In this document: in pieces, positions 52,528 through 63,982 of the stretch
Position numbering within the stretch: position 1 is the first letter of the stretch
Layout: each line of letters begins with the position of its first letter
Assembly (NCBI GenBank): GCA_963662175.1
Contig: OY759224.1
Location: 33,861,489-33,925,488, forward strand
From: Aradus depressus
Taxonomy: Eukaryota; Arthropoda; Insecta; Hemiptera; Aradidae
Direction of reading: 5' to 3'
DNA length: 64,000 nt
The notes under the pieces: generated by a model
Told to the model about the DNA's origin: nothing
Database searches by the model: none
Seen by the model: the letters and a program-made list of their open reading frames with translations, nothing else
Program-made: the position numbers and the translations under genes

Positions 52528-53162
52528 ATTAAGGCGTAGTCAAGGTCCATGCTGTAGATTTTCCGTGAAAACGTCGGGATAAAATCATAACAAGTATTCT
52601 TTCATTTTCATTTCGATGCTGCCGTAGCTCTTGCATTTGCTCGGCACTAGACTTTTTAGGTTTTTTGAATTCCTTTTGATGCGAGCTTTCCTCTGATTTG
52701 CGTTTTCTATAATTCCGCGCATATTTACGATTCATATGAGACATCTTTAATTTTTTTGCAATTTTCAATTTAATACCGATTTTTACATACATTTCGGCGA
52801 ATATTTTTATTGTTTCACTTTGAGTTCTAGTACCAAGTACTCCTCAAGCTCTTTACAATGACACCCGAATCAACGTCCTATCTAAACGCGTTATCATGCT
52901 ACACTAATTTCTAATTTTACAACGCTAATTCGCAACAATCATCCGCCGGCGCCCCCACTAGCCCGATAACGTCACAGGCAAAACAAACACTGCACAACAA
53001 ACTCGTACAGACATGCTCTATCCATTGTGACCTCAACCGTTGTTATCGCATTATTAGTCTCGTAGTTATTATCGATTGAAGTCTGACGGTATTTTGTAAC
53101 ACAAGAAAGTTTGACCGGCTATCACTGTGCTTAACGAGCGAATAGACGTTTTCACATCAAAA
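52528..53162 (-). pseudogene. D module copy 2 with an 87-codon basic frame
   Basis: Minus-strand frame 52792-52529. The likely start is MSHMNRKYARNYRKRKSEES at about 52744, preceded by AAATTAAAG. Then KEFKKPKKSSAEQMQELRQH and RRFHGKSTAWTLTTP, stopping exactly at the module's junction with HPR. About 30 percent basic residues. About 370 bp of leader lies upstream, including CTGTGACGTTATCGGGCTAG and CGGCGGATGATTGTTGCG. It looks like the promoter/leader and first codons of a larger element's gene. Function unknown; some transposon proteins begin with similar K/R-rich, SAEQM-like stretches. Confidence 0.45.
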
Positions 53163-53600
53163 CGTCGGTAAATCATCAGTAATGTACTTCCCCAGCCAAA
53201 TGAATAGTTGAATGGGACTTCTGAATTCTAGGCGTCTTCCTAATAAGGTTCTGGATACACATACAAAATTTTGTGTCGAGATTTGTGTTCACATACTTTT
53301 TTTTTTCAGTTTTGGAATCAAAGGTTTGGAAAACAAGAAATCCCGGTGAAAACTCATAGAATTTTCCACCGGTTACATAACTTCCCCTATACTTCGTATA
53401 ACTGGGAAAGTGAAATTCCTGTCTGTCTCTGTGTGTGTGTGTGTGTGTGTCTGTGAATGTATCAACACAAAATTTCATAAGATGATTCACAAGTCCTTTC
53501 AGTGACGACACCAATCAGCCAAATCGGTAAACTGATTTCAGAGGAAGAGCAACAACGTAGTTGATTAATTCGCACTGGGGAAGTACATCGCAACTCACGG
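53163..53600. repeat. Two HPR copies, head to head
   Basis: 53163-53425 is minus, with both ends (TCGGTAAATCATCAGTAATG; ACTTCCCCTATACTTCGTAT then AACTGGGAAAGT). 53428-53600 is plus, with a (GT)n patch and CACTGGGGAAGTACATCGC. Confidence 0.85.
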
Positions 53601-53904
53601 CTTGCTTATAATCAACTGTACATAATCATTTTAAATTGTGCTATGTTTGTAGTGATCATTTTCTTTTTTTCTGATTGAAGTGAAGCTGAAGAAATGAGGA
53701 TTGGCCAGACTAATACCAGTAAGAATGATGAGAAAAGATAAAATTGAAGAGGATCTTGGAGAGAAAGAGGGGGAAGGTCTGAAGAGTTGACTGATGAAGC
53801 GAGACAGCGAGCCTCCTTCACAGATATATTGAGGTTGGCCACCTATAGACCGACCGACTGTCGATAACATATCACCTTACAGTATACCGTAACCCAACTT
53901 GTCT

Positions 53905-54105
53905 GTCCTCTGTCACTTAGTGCCTTCTGTACTCAGTCACTTAGTGTCTTCTGTACTCTGTCACTTAGTACCTTTTGTACTCTGTCACTTAGTAGCATAT
54001 GTACTCTATCACTTAGTACCTTCTATACTGTCATTTAGTACCTTCTGTACTCTCGACACTTAGTAGCTTATGTACTCTGTCACTTAGTACCTTCTCATAG
54101 ATTCT
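53905..54105 (+). repeat. ~24-bp minisatellite, about eight units
   Basis: Unit CACTTAGTACCTTCTGTACT plus CTGT, with length variants. Related words recur near 57005. Confidence 0.9.
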
Positions 54106-54630
54106 TCTAATATGCCTTTTAATTGGACCCTTGAACTAAGAAATAGCCTGTCTTCTATAGGAGCTTATGACGTCTGGAAATCTCAAAATGCTAAAATTGT
54201 ATAAAATGAATTAAATAATTTAAACTCTTCATTCCAAAATAATCTCATCAGTAAAGATGTTGAAAAAATCCTCAACTCCAAGTACAACCTACATTATAGA
54301 AATATGTGCTCTTTTGGTTCTGTGAGTTGCCATATGTTATTTAATCGTCATATCAATAAAATTAGAGCAGTAGGTCAGTTACGTTTGGCTTCTAAACACC
54401 ATATCAGTTTATATATAAATAAAGAAAAAATTATTTTTGAAAAGGATCAATATAGATGTTGTTCTAGAGAACTCAAAGAAGATATTGTTAATTTTTTATT
54501 AAACTGTCCTTTGTATAATAATATTAGAGAAAGATATTTATCTAAATATATTAAAAACTCTGATGAAGATGAAAGTAATATTATTAGAATATTAGAGATT
54601 GTTTCTATAGAGCAAATTAATGATGTATAA
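54098..54630 (+). pseudogene. LINE C-terminal region with degenerate zinc motif
   Basis: The frame opens at 54098, reads NWTLELRNSLSSIGAYDVWK, hits a TAA at about 54202, and continues NSSFQNNLISKDVEKILNSK, then GQLRLASKHHISLYINKEK, CCSRELKEDIVNFLLNCPLY and NNIRERYL to a stop at 54628. Spacing matches the zinc-motif domain at 22608-22889, with the His replaced. 54631-55030 is AT-rich and is probably its untranslated remainder. Confidence 0.65.
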
Positions 54631-55030
54631 AGTAGAATATATTCTAAATTATATTAATTTAAAAAAGCAAACATAAAAAAATCTAACAGAATAAAAATTT
54701 AAAAAAAAATATATATGAAATTAAAATTAAGAATAGAGGATAAAAAAATGATAAAGATAATGAAAAATGAATTAAAGTTGATATTTTCATATTAAGTTTT
54801 TGTTAAATACTTGTTATTTACGGTTTAAGTACAAAGTGGTTTGACTTAATGTTTATTACTTTGGTTTTATTTAAACTCATTATAATATGTATATGTGTAT
54901 GTATGTATATGATAGTATATATATATTTTTGTTTTGCATTTCTCTTGGCTCTATGTATACAAGTAAATGTGCTCATTTATTATAATATTTAGATATTTAG
55001 AAATTTATTAAGCTGTAATATTCTTACTTT

Positions 55031-55388
55031 ATTATTATATCGGTCCAACAACAAACAAATTCAGGCGTTTCAGTCAAAAACCCTCAGACTGATAACACAG
55101 TGCCCCCCATACATAAACAACAGAACATACAGTACCCGACACAATACAAACTACCTACAACGTTTCTTTAGAAAACTTTACACACATACAAACCCAGAAA
55201 TACGTACTTTATCTTCACAACACTTACCACAAAACCCCCCACGAAGGTTGAAGAGGAGGTGGAACCGCGACTTGCTGCCGCCTTAATTCCTATTCGTTCT
55301 TAATATTTTATTTTTTTATTTTTTACATTATTTTCCTTCACTTTTATCATCTCTCTTACCCATCCATCAAAATTGTCTTTCAATTCCC

Positions 55389-55419
<31 letters not shown>

Positions 55420-55609
55420 AGTTTTTTTTTTTTCTCTTGTTCTAATAATTAATATAAATTTTCGTCCCGAGGACCTACCACTGGGTGGCCTTCCTCTCAC
55501 ATGCCATTGACGCCAACATATCCATACCTACCAACATAGATGCTGGTTGTTGCACCCTAGCAACAGTTGCACCTTTATAAATAAAAGACAAAAAAAATTA
55601 TTATATCGG
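55031..55609 (+). mobile_element. 5'-truncated Jockey LINE with 13-bp TSD
   Basis: ATTATTATATCGG at 55031-55043 and 55597-55609 bracket 553 bp: the last RT codons, 3' untranslated region, ATAAATAAAAG polyadenylation signal and an A tail. A textbook target-primed insertion. Confidence 0.95.
55044..55286 (+). pseudogene. Jockey RT C-terminus
   Basis: SNNKQIQAFQSKTLRLITQC, PPYINNRTYSTRHNTNYLQR, PEIRTLSSQHLPQNPPRRLK and RRWNRDLLPP before TAA. It ends with the same PPRR-K-RxWxRDLL motif as the remnant at 189-718, so the two belong to related Jockey lineages. No stops, so a comparatively young copy. Only the end of the polyprotein was copied. Confidence 0.85.
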
Positions 55610-57166
55610 ATGTATATTCAAATTGTACCCCAACCCTCTACAATAAGCCTTAATAGACTTCAATGTAGTAATAAATAAATAAAATAGATCCAATGGCTGT
55701 TCGTACAGGGACGAGGCAGTAAGCGGCAATTGTTTTTTTTGTAAAATATGAGAATTGTTATTTTTTACTTTCTTGTACTTTTGCTGTAATGTAGCAATCC
55801 GGTGCGAAGACCGTTTTTGCATAACTCCATAACGATCGTAGCAATGAATTTGAAATGAAGATGTTACGTATGCTAACTTAGGTCTCACTAGATTTTGCCC
55901 GAAAATGAACGAATTTAAGATCACTTTACTTCGGGGCCGAAGTTCATTTTACAAAATACCGCTTACATTTAAGATCTAATCAACAATCACTTACAAATAC
56001 TTGAATATGTGATCGACATCGAGAGTATTCACACAATCGATAGCATCCCATCTAATATAATCAACTGTAAATTACAGCTTGGCAACTTAGATGATAAGGA
56101 TCTAGACGGTGTCACTCGGGAGTGGGGGCTCACCCAAATGGACACTTCTCTTGCTTCTTATCCATTTGTCTTTTCTCTTATCTGTAAAATCCATAATAAA
56201 AGTTATTTGTTCAGGTTTCATATTTAGTTCTCAATCAAATTCAACATTAACATTTTTGTTTAAAGTAAAAAATGTACCTATAAAGCTACACTACAAGAGG
56301 TAACCCGGTACAGGGAGGAATGACTAGTCGAGGTAGACTAACTCAACACTATTACAAAAAAAAAAAGTAGGAATTGAATGTATGGAGATAAAATAGGATA
56401 GGAAGAAAGCAGAGACCCTCCTTAATTCTAGAGAAGGGGTAAGTTGTCCATCCCCAGGCACTCTGTTTACCCAGTTGCGTCTCAGATGGGGAACAGGAAT
56501 AATGTATCTATAAATTGTTAGTTTTGTTGAGTAGTTTTTATATTTTACATTTATTGGGTATTTCCCATTCAATTCTTTAAATTATGTATTTTAAAATGTA
56601 TTATCAGATATGTTAATTTGCTAAATCTTTATGTATCACTTTATCTTTTGTTGCATGTTTATTGATTTTATTTACTTATACTTATTCATTTTAGCGCATG
56701 TAGCCAATATTTTTATGTAGTTACTTATTTTAGCAATTAGAATTTTCTACTTTTTTACATTATTCTTTACTAAATGATTGGTTTTTGTAGATTTTCAACA
56801 GATTGATTAAATGCTTCCACGGCTGAAGATGCGCGAGGAGAGCTGCGCACTCGCTCCTCATCATCTAAGTTGCCAAGCTATAGTTTGTATTATTCCCACC
56901 GTCATTTACATTTCTCAAAAATTCAAGAGGATATATTACCCAAATAGCTGCTTCACAGCTTCATTGACAGTTCTCAGAATAATATAACTGTCCTCCTTGT
57001 CTTTGTCACTTAGTTCCTTCTCTTCTGTCACTTACTACCTACCTACATATCTCACGGTCGATGAGCCCTTTCTCATATCCTCCTTTCATGATTTACATTC
57101 TCACATATATGAAGAAAAAAGCATTACACTGATATAACTATTGTAGCACGAGAATAAAACCAGATT
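55610..57166. other. Unassigned stretch
   Basis: AT-rich. A 107-codon minus frame at 55601-55924 starts within the target region and shows no recognised domain. No repeats identified apart from short words of the 53905 minisatellite near 57005. Confidence 0.5.
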
Positions 57167-57775
57167 GTGGAGGAGCGGCCACACTAGACGTAGGGCGGAG
57201 GAGCGGCCACACTAGACGTAGGGCGGAGAAGCGGCCACACTAGTCGTAGGGCGGAGGAGCGGCCACACTAGACGTAGGGCGGAGGAGGAGTCACACTAGA
57301 CGTAGGTCGGAGGAGCGGCCACACTAGACGAAGGGCGGAGGAGCGGCCAAACTGGACGCAGGGCGGAGAAGCAGTCACACTAGATATAAGGCGGAAGAGC
57401 GGCCACACTAGACGTAAAGCGGAGGAGCGGCCAAACTGGACGCAGGGCGGAGAAGCGGCCAAACTAGACGTAGGGCGGAAGAGCGTCCTCACCATACGAA
57501 GAGCGGAGGAGCGGCCACACTAGACGTAGGGCGGAGAAGCAGTCACACTAGACATAGGGCGGAGGAGCGGCCACACTAGACGTAGGTCGGAGGAGCGGCC
57601 ACACTAGACGTAGGGCGGAGGAGCGGCCACACTAGACGTAGGTCGGAGGAGCGTCCTCACTAGACGAAGAGCGGAGGAGCGGCCAAACTAGACGTAGGGC
57701 GGAGAAGCAGTCATACTAGACATAGGGCGGAGGAGCGGCCACACTAGACGTAAGGCGGAGGAGCGGCCACATGGA
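57167..57775 (+). repeat. GC-rich 28-bp minisatellite, about 21 copies
   Basis: Unit GCGGAGGAGCGGCCACACTA plus GACGTAGG, period 28, with variant units (CAGTC for CGGCC, AAACTGGACGC). Strongly GC-rich in AT-rich surroundings. Frames across it are artefacts. Confidence 0.95.
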
Positions 57776-58014
57776 CATTGAGTGACTGTTCGTAGAATTC
57801 TTTTGGTATATGAGGGCTTAGCAGAACCCCAGAGCTGAAAGTAATACATCCAGATAAGTCTGAAAACGGTCTTGAATACCCCCAGTATGTCTATTAGATT
57901 GTTGAGCAGCCTTCGTGGAAAAAAAAAAAAAAAAAAAATTTGACTATTGGACGACTAAGGAGTACGTCATGAGTGCAATGCTACTACCTAGCGGAAAGAG
58001 TTGAACTTTTGTCC

Positions 58015-58150
58015 CTGTTGGGTAGAGAAGAGGATTGTACTCAAAAGCCGTAATAACTGCCTCTGTTATCGGTAAATTGAATTCAGAGGCACTGCGAAAA
58101 ATTAGTTGATTAATTCGAGCTGAGCATTACACTGCCGGTGAATCACTGAT
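58015..58150 (+). repeat. HPR 3' part
   Basis: CTCAAAAGCCGTAATAACTG, GGTAAATTGAATTCAGAGG, GAGCATTACACTGCCGGTGA, ATCACTGATG. 58150-58520 unassigned. Confidence 0.65.
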
Positions 58151-58520
58151 GACGGAACTGACCGGAGACTGTGTGTAGGACAACAGAACCTATCCCAGGC
58201 AAGATGAAGACAGTTGCTTGACATATTCCTCTGGGACAATACGCCCCTATTTCCAACTCCGTCTTGGGTCCATCTGATAAACTCTGCCAGCTATTAAACA
58301 CAACTTAAGATAGATCCTCTTCCTTATCATTTCATTTAAGACTCCTTTCCTAACTCCCTTCCCAAGGATTACCACTGATTTTCTCTGTCTCTGATAACTC
58401 CAAAGTTATTTCTTCCCATCCTTCAAGTCTCAATTGTTCTCCTTCCGCACGTATATTGACGTAGTACGGGGAGATATGTAGTTCATCGAATAATACTATA
58501 TAGAATAATTCGAAAAAATA

Positions 58521-58634
58521 CGTCGGTGAATCATCAATCGTCGATGGTAATATACTTCCCCAACTCAAATTATTAAATTATATTTCATCCCTTCTAAAAC
58601 CAATCGACCGTCTGGGCTAAAAATGAATATATAC
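58521..58634 (-). repeat. HPR end fragment
   Basis: GTCGGTGAATCATCAATCG, AATATACTTCCCCAACTC, AACCAATCGACCGTCTGGGC. Confidence 0.75.
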
Positions 58635-58990
58635 GACAGTAAGATGTTGTGAGACGAGATTTCTAAAAGAAATAAAAGGGTTTTGTCTTCCCAATGTTTT
58701 ATTTTAGACCAGAACCGGTTTTCGACGCAACAGCATCATCATCAGTGGTTCATCCCACCCACACAGCACAGCGGTATTCTGTAGACGAACATAGAGAGGA
58801 TACACAGAACGGAAATACTTGAAAAGTAATGATAGGTCTCATAAGTGATAGTTAGCTGACAATTCCACCAGAATGGGCTGCGGTCTCAGCTTATGTCTCC
58901 CTCGTCTCACAGGACAATTCGAACCATATTTATGCTCGAATACATTTCTGCGTTTTAGATATCCAAATTTCTTTCTGATCTTCGCCTTTC
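58635..58990 (-). mobile_element. 3' end of an unidentified retroelement with CGAAAC hairpin (variant G)
   Basis: Minus strand: a short frame KAKIRKKFGYLKRRNVFEHK, YGSNCPVRRGRHKLRPQPIL, VELSANYHL, stop; about 120 nt later CCACTGATGATGATGCTGTT, GCGTCGAAAACCGGTTCTGG; then AATAAAACATTGGG and the terminus ending CATCTTACTGTC. The shared terminus at 37930 makes this a repeat family. A basic C-terminal tail followed by the hairpin motif would fit a Penelope-like element, but no GIY-YIG or RT motif is present. Confidence 0.45.
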
Positions 58991-59204
58991 AAATAAAAAA
59001 AAAAAATCTTTATGATACAAATAACTCAACTGAACGGATTTTTTAAATGAAACTTAGTATAAGAGTATATATTTTAAGAGTATGTATTTTTTTTTGATCA
59101 TTCGAAAAAACCATAAATCATGGTAAACCATGGGTAATAGTCCTTATGGGGTTTAGGATACACATGTAAATTTCTTGTCGATATATTCCTGGAATGATAT
59201 GTAA

Positions 59205-59612
59205 ATATCAAGATCCCTCTGTAGACAACACCTATTGTTTTTCAGCCAAATCGACCGGAAGGGGGATTAAAGGGTGGCTTAGCATAAAACTATAATATTT
59301 GCCGATAGAATGAATGTGACATGAAATTTCATATGTGAATTCAAAACCGCATAAGGACGACACTTATTAATTTTTAGCGGAATTGGAAGAAAGCAAGAGA
59401 GGGATCAGACGGGGCTCATCTCAAAAACCCTAATAACTGTCGATGTAATGAATTTATAGACACAAAGTTTAGTATGAGGATTTAAGAGCCCCTATTTAAG
59501 TCAACTGTTGAATATTAGCTCAAATGGTTAACTGATTCTGGAGATGGAGCGCAAAGTTAATTGATTAATTTGTTGTGGGGAAGTACATTGCTGGTGATTT
59601 ACCGACTCCTTT
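59205..59612 (+). repeat. HPR copy
   Basis: AGACAACACCTATTGTTTTT, CAGCCAAATCGACCGGAAGG, second unit TAAGGACGACACTTATTAAT, ending TGTGGGGAAGTACATTGCTG, GTGATTTACCG. Confidence 0.85.
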
Positions 59613-59905
59613 TTCCAGTTTTGGAATCAGCGGGTGGGTGAAGTATGTTAAGGAACCAAAACTCAAAAAATGAGTTATCACTATTTGTAGATAGAGTAAG
59701 TGGCAAGGCACAAATGTGTACAGTGAGCTAGCTCAGATCTAAATCACAGCGCTCTCTTTAGCGATGTGAAAATGGTGTTAATAGAAACATTTTATTTCCG
59801 TCACACTTTATTTTTATTAGTCTTCATCTCTTTTTGTACTTCGCACAAAACTCATTAATTTCATTAGTAAAAAAAAAATATTTTATTTTTTGTTTAGTTT
59901 GTCAT

Positions 59906-59937
59906 AGTTAGTTATTGTAACTCATGCCCGGGCTTTT
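59906..59937 (-). mobile_element. SINE-A tail fragment
   Basis: GTTAGTTATTGTAACTCATG, CCCGGGCTTTTAG only. Confidence 0.65.
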
Positions 59938-59989
59938 AGACAGAACTTTTTTTTTTAATTTTCGGAATCTGGGGTCCGAAAACATGATA

Positions 59990-60805
59990 CAGTAGAGCGT
60001 CAATTATCCGACTTAATGTTGTGTGGGGTGATTCGGATAATCAAAAATTCGGATAATCGAAATTTTTCAGCCACCCAGAACTTGCGATAAATGAAGAGTC
60101 ACCACCAAGCTTCATGTTTAATTCCACTGCTTTTTCACACAAAATGGGCTGCCCAGAAGCCCGTTTTTGCAAAAACCAAGTGAATGCAGCATCTTCCAAC
60201 AATTCGGATTTCGGTTTTTTCATAGTTTTACGATATGAACTACCCTTCTCACTGTCAAGATTAAGTGCACACCTAGTGATTGAATCAAAATTATTTTTTA
60301 TTCCCATTATCGTTGATTTACCAACACCGAACTTGATAGCTAATACCCGTTTCAACTTTCTTCAGCCGCATAATAATTTCCATTTTATCTTTTAATGAAA
60401 GCACTACTCGTTTCCTTTTTATCGACATGTTGTAAGTTTTACTTAAAATATGTGACCACTAACTAATTCAATGTACACCTCACAATGAATGATTTGAACC
60501 TGACATCATTGACTGGTAACCGATTATACGAATGGAAAGGGATTCAGTGGAAAAATCAAATGAACAAATTACATACATAGACATACAAGTTAGTTGTTAG
60601 TAAACAAATATTGATTATCTGCCCCGACAAAGTGAATTCATCGAAAAACTGATATCCCTTATACAGCTAACAACTCCCTAAGAATTAATTAGGCTTCCCT
60701 CATGGAAGTTCTTGGAAAAACTAATTTGATTTTTTTTTCCCATGAATCCAGTTTGGATAATTGAATGTTCAGATAACTGACTTTCGAATAATCGACGCTC
60801 TACTG
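59990..60805 (-). mobile_element. Tigger/pogo-type element, 816 bp, nested in HPR
   Basis: Ends CAGTAGAGCGTCAATTATCC and CGAATAATCGACGCTCTACTG-type inverse, TA at 59988-59989 and 60806-60807. Subterminal ATTCGGATAATC repeats. Encodes the first part of a transposase on the minus strand. Confidence 0.9.
60041..60428 (-). pseudogene. Tigger transposase N-terminal half
   Basis: MSIKRKRVVLSLKDKMEIIM then, after a +1 frame change near 60360, VLAIKFGVGKSTIMGIKNNF: the CENP-B N-terminal helix-turn-helix. RKTMKKPKSELLEDAAFTWF, LQKRASGQPILCEKAVELN and FIASSGWLKNF form the second, CENPB/Tc5-type DNA-binding domain. The frame then runs into the terminal repeat, so the DDE catalytic domain is entirely lost. 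It complements the 18192 element, which lost the second HTH as well as the DDE core. Confidence 0.85.
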
Positions 60806-61074
60806 TATTCCGTTGAAAACACTGCTTTGAATTTCCGACCGATTACATAACCACCGGCTACTATACTTTGAATAGCCAGGGAATTAAAAATAGTTAAAGC
60901 GTTATTTAAAAACATTTTATTCTAACATTGTATTGAATATTGTTATTGTTTTTGTTATTTGTTTCTTTTTTTTTTCTTTGTGATAATATTAAAATTATAA
61001 TATAGGTTAAAATTTTACACTTTTAACACTATATTGCAGGTAATTCGCAGACTACTTTATTTATTTATTTTACT

Positions 61075-61130
61075 TGCACTAAACCAGTGAAAACTGACAT
61101 AACTTCCCCTATGCTTGGTAAAGCTGTCGA
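61075..61130 (-). repeat. HPR end fragment
   Basis: GTGAAAACTGACATAACTTC, CCCTATGCTTGGTAAAGC. 61131-61511 unassigned, including a weak 86-codon minus frame. Confidence 0.6.
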
Positions 61131-61511
61131 AGTAAAAAGAGAAAGTAGAGGGTGAGAAAGTTGACTTGGCTTTGATGTAGCCATAACTTGGTTTGTTGGG
61201 CTTCTGAAGGGGCAAAAAGAGCCCTAGAAAGTGGGATGCCCTTTGGACCAACAGCAACCCGAACGAGGGCAACTCTAGGGGGGTTGTGGAGTTGGCACTT
61301 TTAAAAGTTAGGGGCACCCCTAAGTATTAAGTTTATTAAAAAGATGATTGGTTCCCGGGGTCCATTAGTTGAAACTTGAGATATTAAAGAGAGTTTAAGG
61401 CTCCATTATCTTTATTAAGTGCTATTGGAAACCTGTATTAATGAATGTTTTAATTTATAACAGGTTGCAGAGAGTTAGGCCATCTTTCATTCTTTAAATA
61501 ATATATTTAAT

Positions 61512-61912
61512 ATAGGGGAAGTTATGTAATCGGTCAAAAATTCGATGGAGAGTTTTCAATGGAATTTCATGTTTACCGACCTATAGATTCCAAATATGAA
61601 AAAAAAAATATATATATTACATACTATCGGGATAACTCCCGATAGTATGGACACAAAATTGCATATCTCAATTCAAAACTCCATAAAGACAACACTTATT
61701 AATTCTCAGCCATATCGACGAAGGAAAGAAGGGTTCAGGGAAGGGGGCTCAATTCAAAAACCCTAATAATTGCCAATGAATTGAATTTAGTTTGGGGATT
61801 TAGTAGACCCTATGTAAGTCAACTGTTGAATATTAGCGCGAACAGTCGACTAATTTTGGAGGGGGAGCGAAAAGTTAATTGATTAATGCGTTCTGGGCGA
61901 CTTTTTTTACTT
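61512..61912 (+). repeat. HPR copy
   Basis: ATATAGGGGAAGTTATGTAA, TTTCATGTTTACCGACC, GATAACTCCCGATAGTATGG, AGTCAACTGTTGAATATTAG, GAGGGGGAGCGAAAAGTTAA; lacks the last hairpin. Confidence 0.85.
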
Positions 61913-62204
61913 TTAGATCATATTTTGCAATTATGCTTATTAAGGAGTATTTTCTGTTTTCCACTTACGCTTTCATTTATCCAAAATTTTAAGTTAGCTA
62001 TAGCTTTCGTAACCTATACGGAGAATATCGTTTCAATCTTGAGATGAAGGGGGTGGCTTCCAAGAAGTTGAACACCGCGACAGCATGGCGTGGACAACAT
62101 CCGAATCAATGTCATGTCTTTGGGAGGCCAGGCTACTTAACATACTTGATTTTCCATGGAAGGCCACGGGAGCATTCTGAATTTATTACTTATTTACTAG
62201 TAAA

Positions 62205-62480
62205 TAACTAGTTAGGTCAGAAATTACATGTTGAGTTTTAACCGGAATTTCACAGCGTTTTGGCCTCCCGATTCCAAAAATGAATTTATCGACTCAAAAT
62301 GTTATATATAATAAAAAACCCTACCTGCTTATGCAATAAAAAAAAACATATCGACTTGAAATTGTATATGTGGATCGAGGAAGTAAGATTAGTAAGAATG
62401 GATTTCAACAAAATCGGTAGAAGAGAAGGGAAAGTTGGGGGGGCAAAACGTAGTTGATTACTTGGCACCTGGGAAGTCTA
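62205..62480 (+). repeat. HPR copy, shortened
   Basis: AGAAATTACATGTTGAGTTT, GGAATTTCACAGCGTTTTGG, CAAAATCGGTAGAAGAGAAG, TGGGAAGTCTATTACTGG. 62481-62979 unassigned. Confidence 0.65.
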
Positions 62481-62979
62481 TTACTGGTCATATCATATTC
62501 ATGAGTACAAGACAGCGGATGTTTTCGACCCCATGAAAGTAGGGTGAAAATGGGACTTCTGGTGCAAGGGGCATGTGAGGAATCGGTTATTATTCATTTA
62601 TATGCAAGGGCTACACCTGCCCACGTCACTAGTCCTGCTTAAGCGATTGAATTTTTAATTGTTTTACATTTCTATATTATTTTAAACCCACTAGCGCTGC
62701 CAAGGTCCTATATTTTAAATTAATATTGGTACTTAAGTAATCTGGTACGAATTCTATAAGGAGAAAAAAATACAAATCCCTGACTGGGTGCAATGACACA
62801 AGAGATAATATAATTTAATAGTATGTTGGGAGCGCTAGTAGCGTTATCTATAGGTGTGGTAGATGACGTGTGAGGGGAGGTGAGAAATTGATATAACACG
62901 TAAGCTAATTTGCTATTGAACCAGCAAATCGTGTATGGTGTATAACTGTGCGTCTGCATGGGGCACAACAGGAGGGGGG

Positions 62980-63115
62980 GGGCTCAAATCAGAAATGAAC
63001 GTATCAACATGAAATTTTATATCAAGTATCACCGAAGTAATAGCTGCTGAAAAAGAGCAAAAACTAATTTGATAAATTCGCGTTGGAGAAGAAAATAGCG
63101 GTAATTCACCGATTT
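62980..63115 (+). repeat. HPR 3' part
   Basis: GGGGCTCAAATCAGAAATGA, GTATCAACATGAAATTTTAT, TTCGCGTTGGAGAAGAAAAT, AGCGGTAATTCACCG. 63116-63517 unassigned. Confidence 0.65.
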
Positions 63116-63517
63116 TTAATATATAAGTATTCTCTTTGTAAGCGAACTTGTGAAAAAAAAAGACAAAGAAAAAAAAGTATTTCTGTTCTCTGTCATCAGC
63201 TCCATTCACCTCACCTCAAAAAAAAAAAAAAAAAAAAAATGGTTACAGAACTAGGACTGACAGGACACAATTGTAGAAAAAACACAACAGAAGAATTAGA
63301 GGGTAGACTGAGAAGTTAAGGGAAGGGAATAAGTCTTCAGACTGAAAAAGGAACTTGCTTTATCTAGAGGTCATATAAAAACATTTCTGGACGGCGAGTT
63401 CGTTTTTTGCTCGAACTAGACTTTTTTTTGCTATAATTAGTAGAGGAGAATCAATAAGAACCAAGAGTTAGGAGAAACAAATTCCACTAATTGAATTTAT
63501 AAATTTTACTTCGTACA

Positions 63518-63982
63518 GGGGAAGTTGTGTAATCGTTAAAAAAATCGAAGAAGAGTTTTCAACGGAATTTCATGTTTTCCGACCTTTATATTCTAAATAT
63601 GAAAAAAAAATGTCTGTCTGTGTGTCTATAAACACGATAACTCCCGATAAAATGAATATATCGAGACGAAATTTCATTTGTGAGACCAAAACCCCATAAA
63701 GATACAACACCTATCAATTTTCAGCCAAAGGCGAGAGGCTTAACACAAAAACTCTAATAACTGCCGATGTAATGAATGTATCGACATGAATGAATGTCAA
63801 AACCCAATGAAGGCATAACCTGTCAAATTTCAGCGATATCGGCTGAACGGAAGTGCGGTTCAGGGGAAGGGACTGTTGTGTATTAGCGCAAACGGTCGAC
63901 TGGTTTTGGAGAGGGAGCGAAAAATTAATTGATTAATTCGTTCTGGGGAAGTACCTACATTGAAGGGGATTCACCGATGAAT
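63518..63982 (+). repeat. HPR copy, nearly full length
   Basis: CTTCGTACAGGGGAAGTTGT through TTTCATGTTTTCCGACC, CGATAACTCCCGATAAAATG, AACGGTCGACTGGTTTTGG to TTCTGGGGAAGTACCTACAT, GGGGATTCACCG. Confidence 0.9.

Larger units (their letters stand above)
59938..60890 (-). repeat. HPR fragment split by a Tigger element
   Basis: 59945-59989 (TTCGGAATCTGGGGTCCGAA, AACATGATA) continues at 60806 (TATTCCGTTGAAAACACTGC, GACCGATTACATAACC, TATACTTTGAATAGCC). Joined, it reads as uninterrupted HPR with one TA. Confidence 0.85.

Noticed and set aside
55601..55924. 107-codon minus frame
   Set aside because: It ends in the Jockey target duplication, has no domain, and its composition matches the flanks.
57268..57495. 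75-codon minus frame
   Set aside because: Translation of the GC-rich 28-bp minisatellite.
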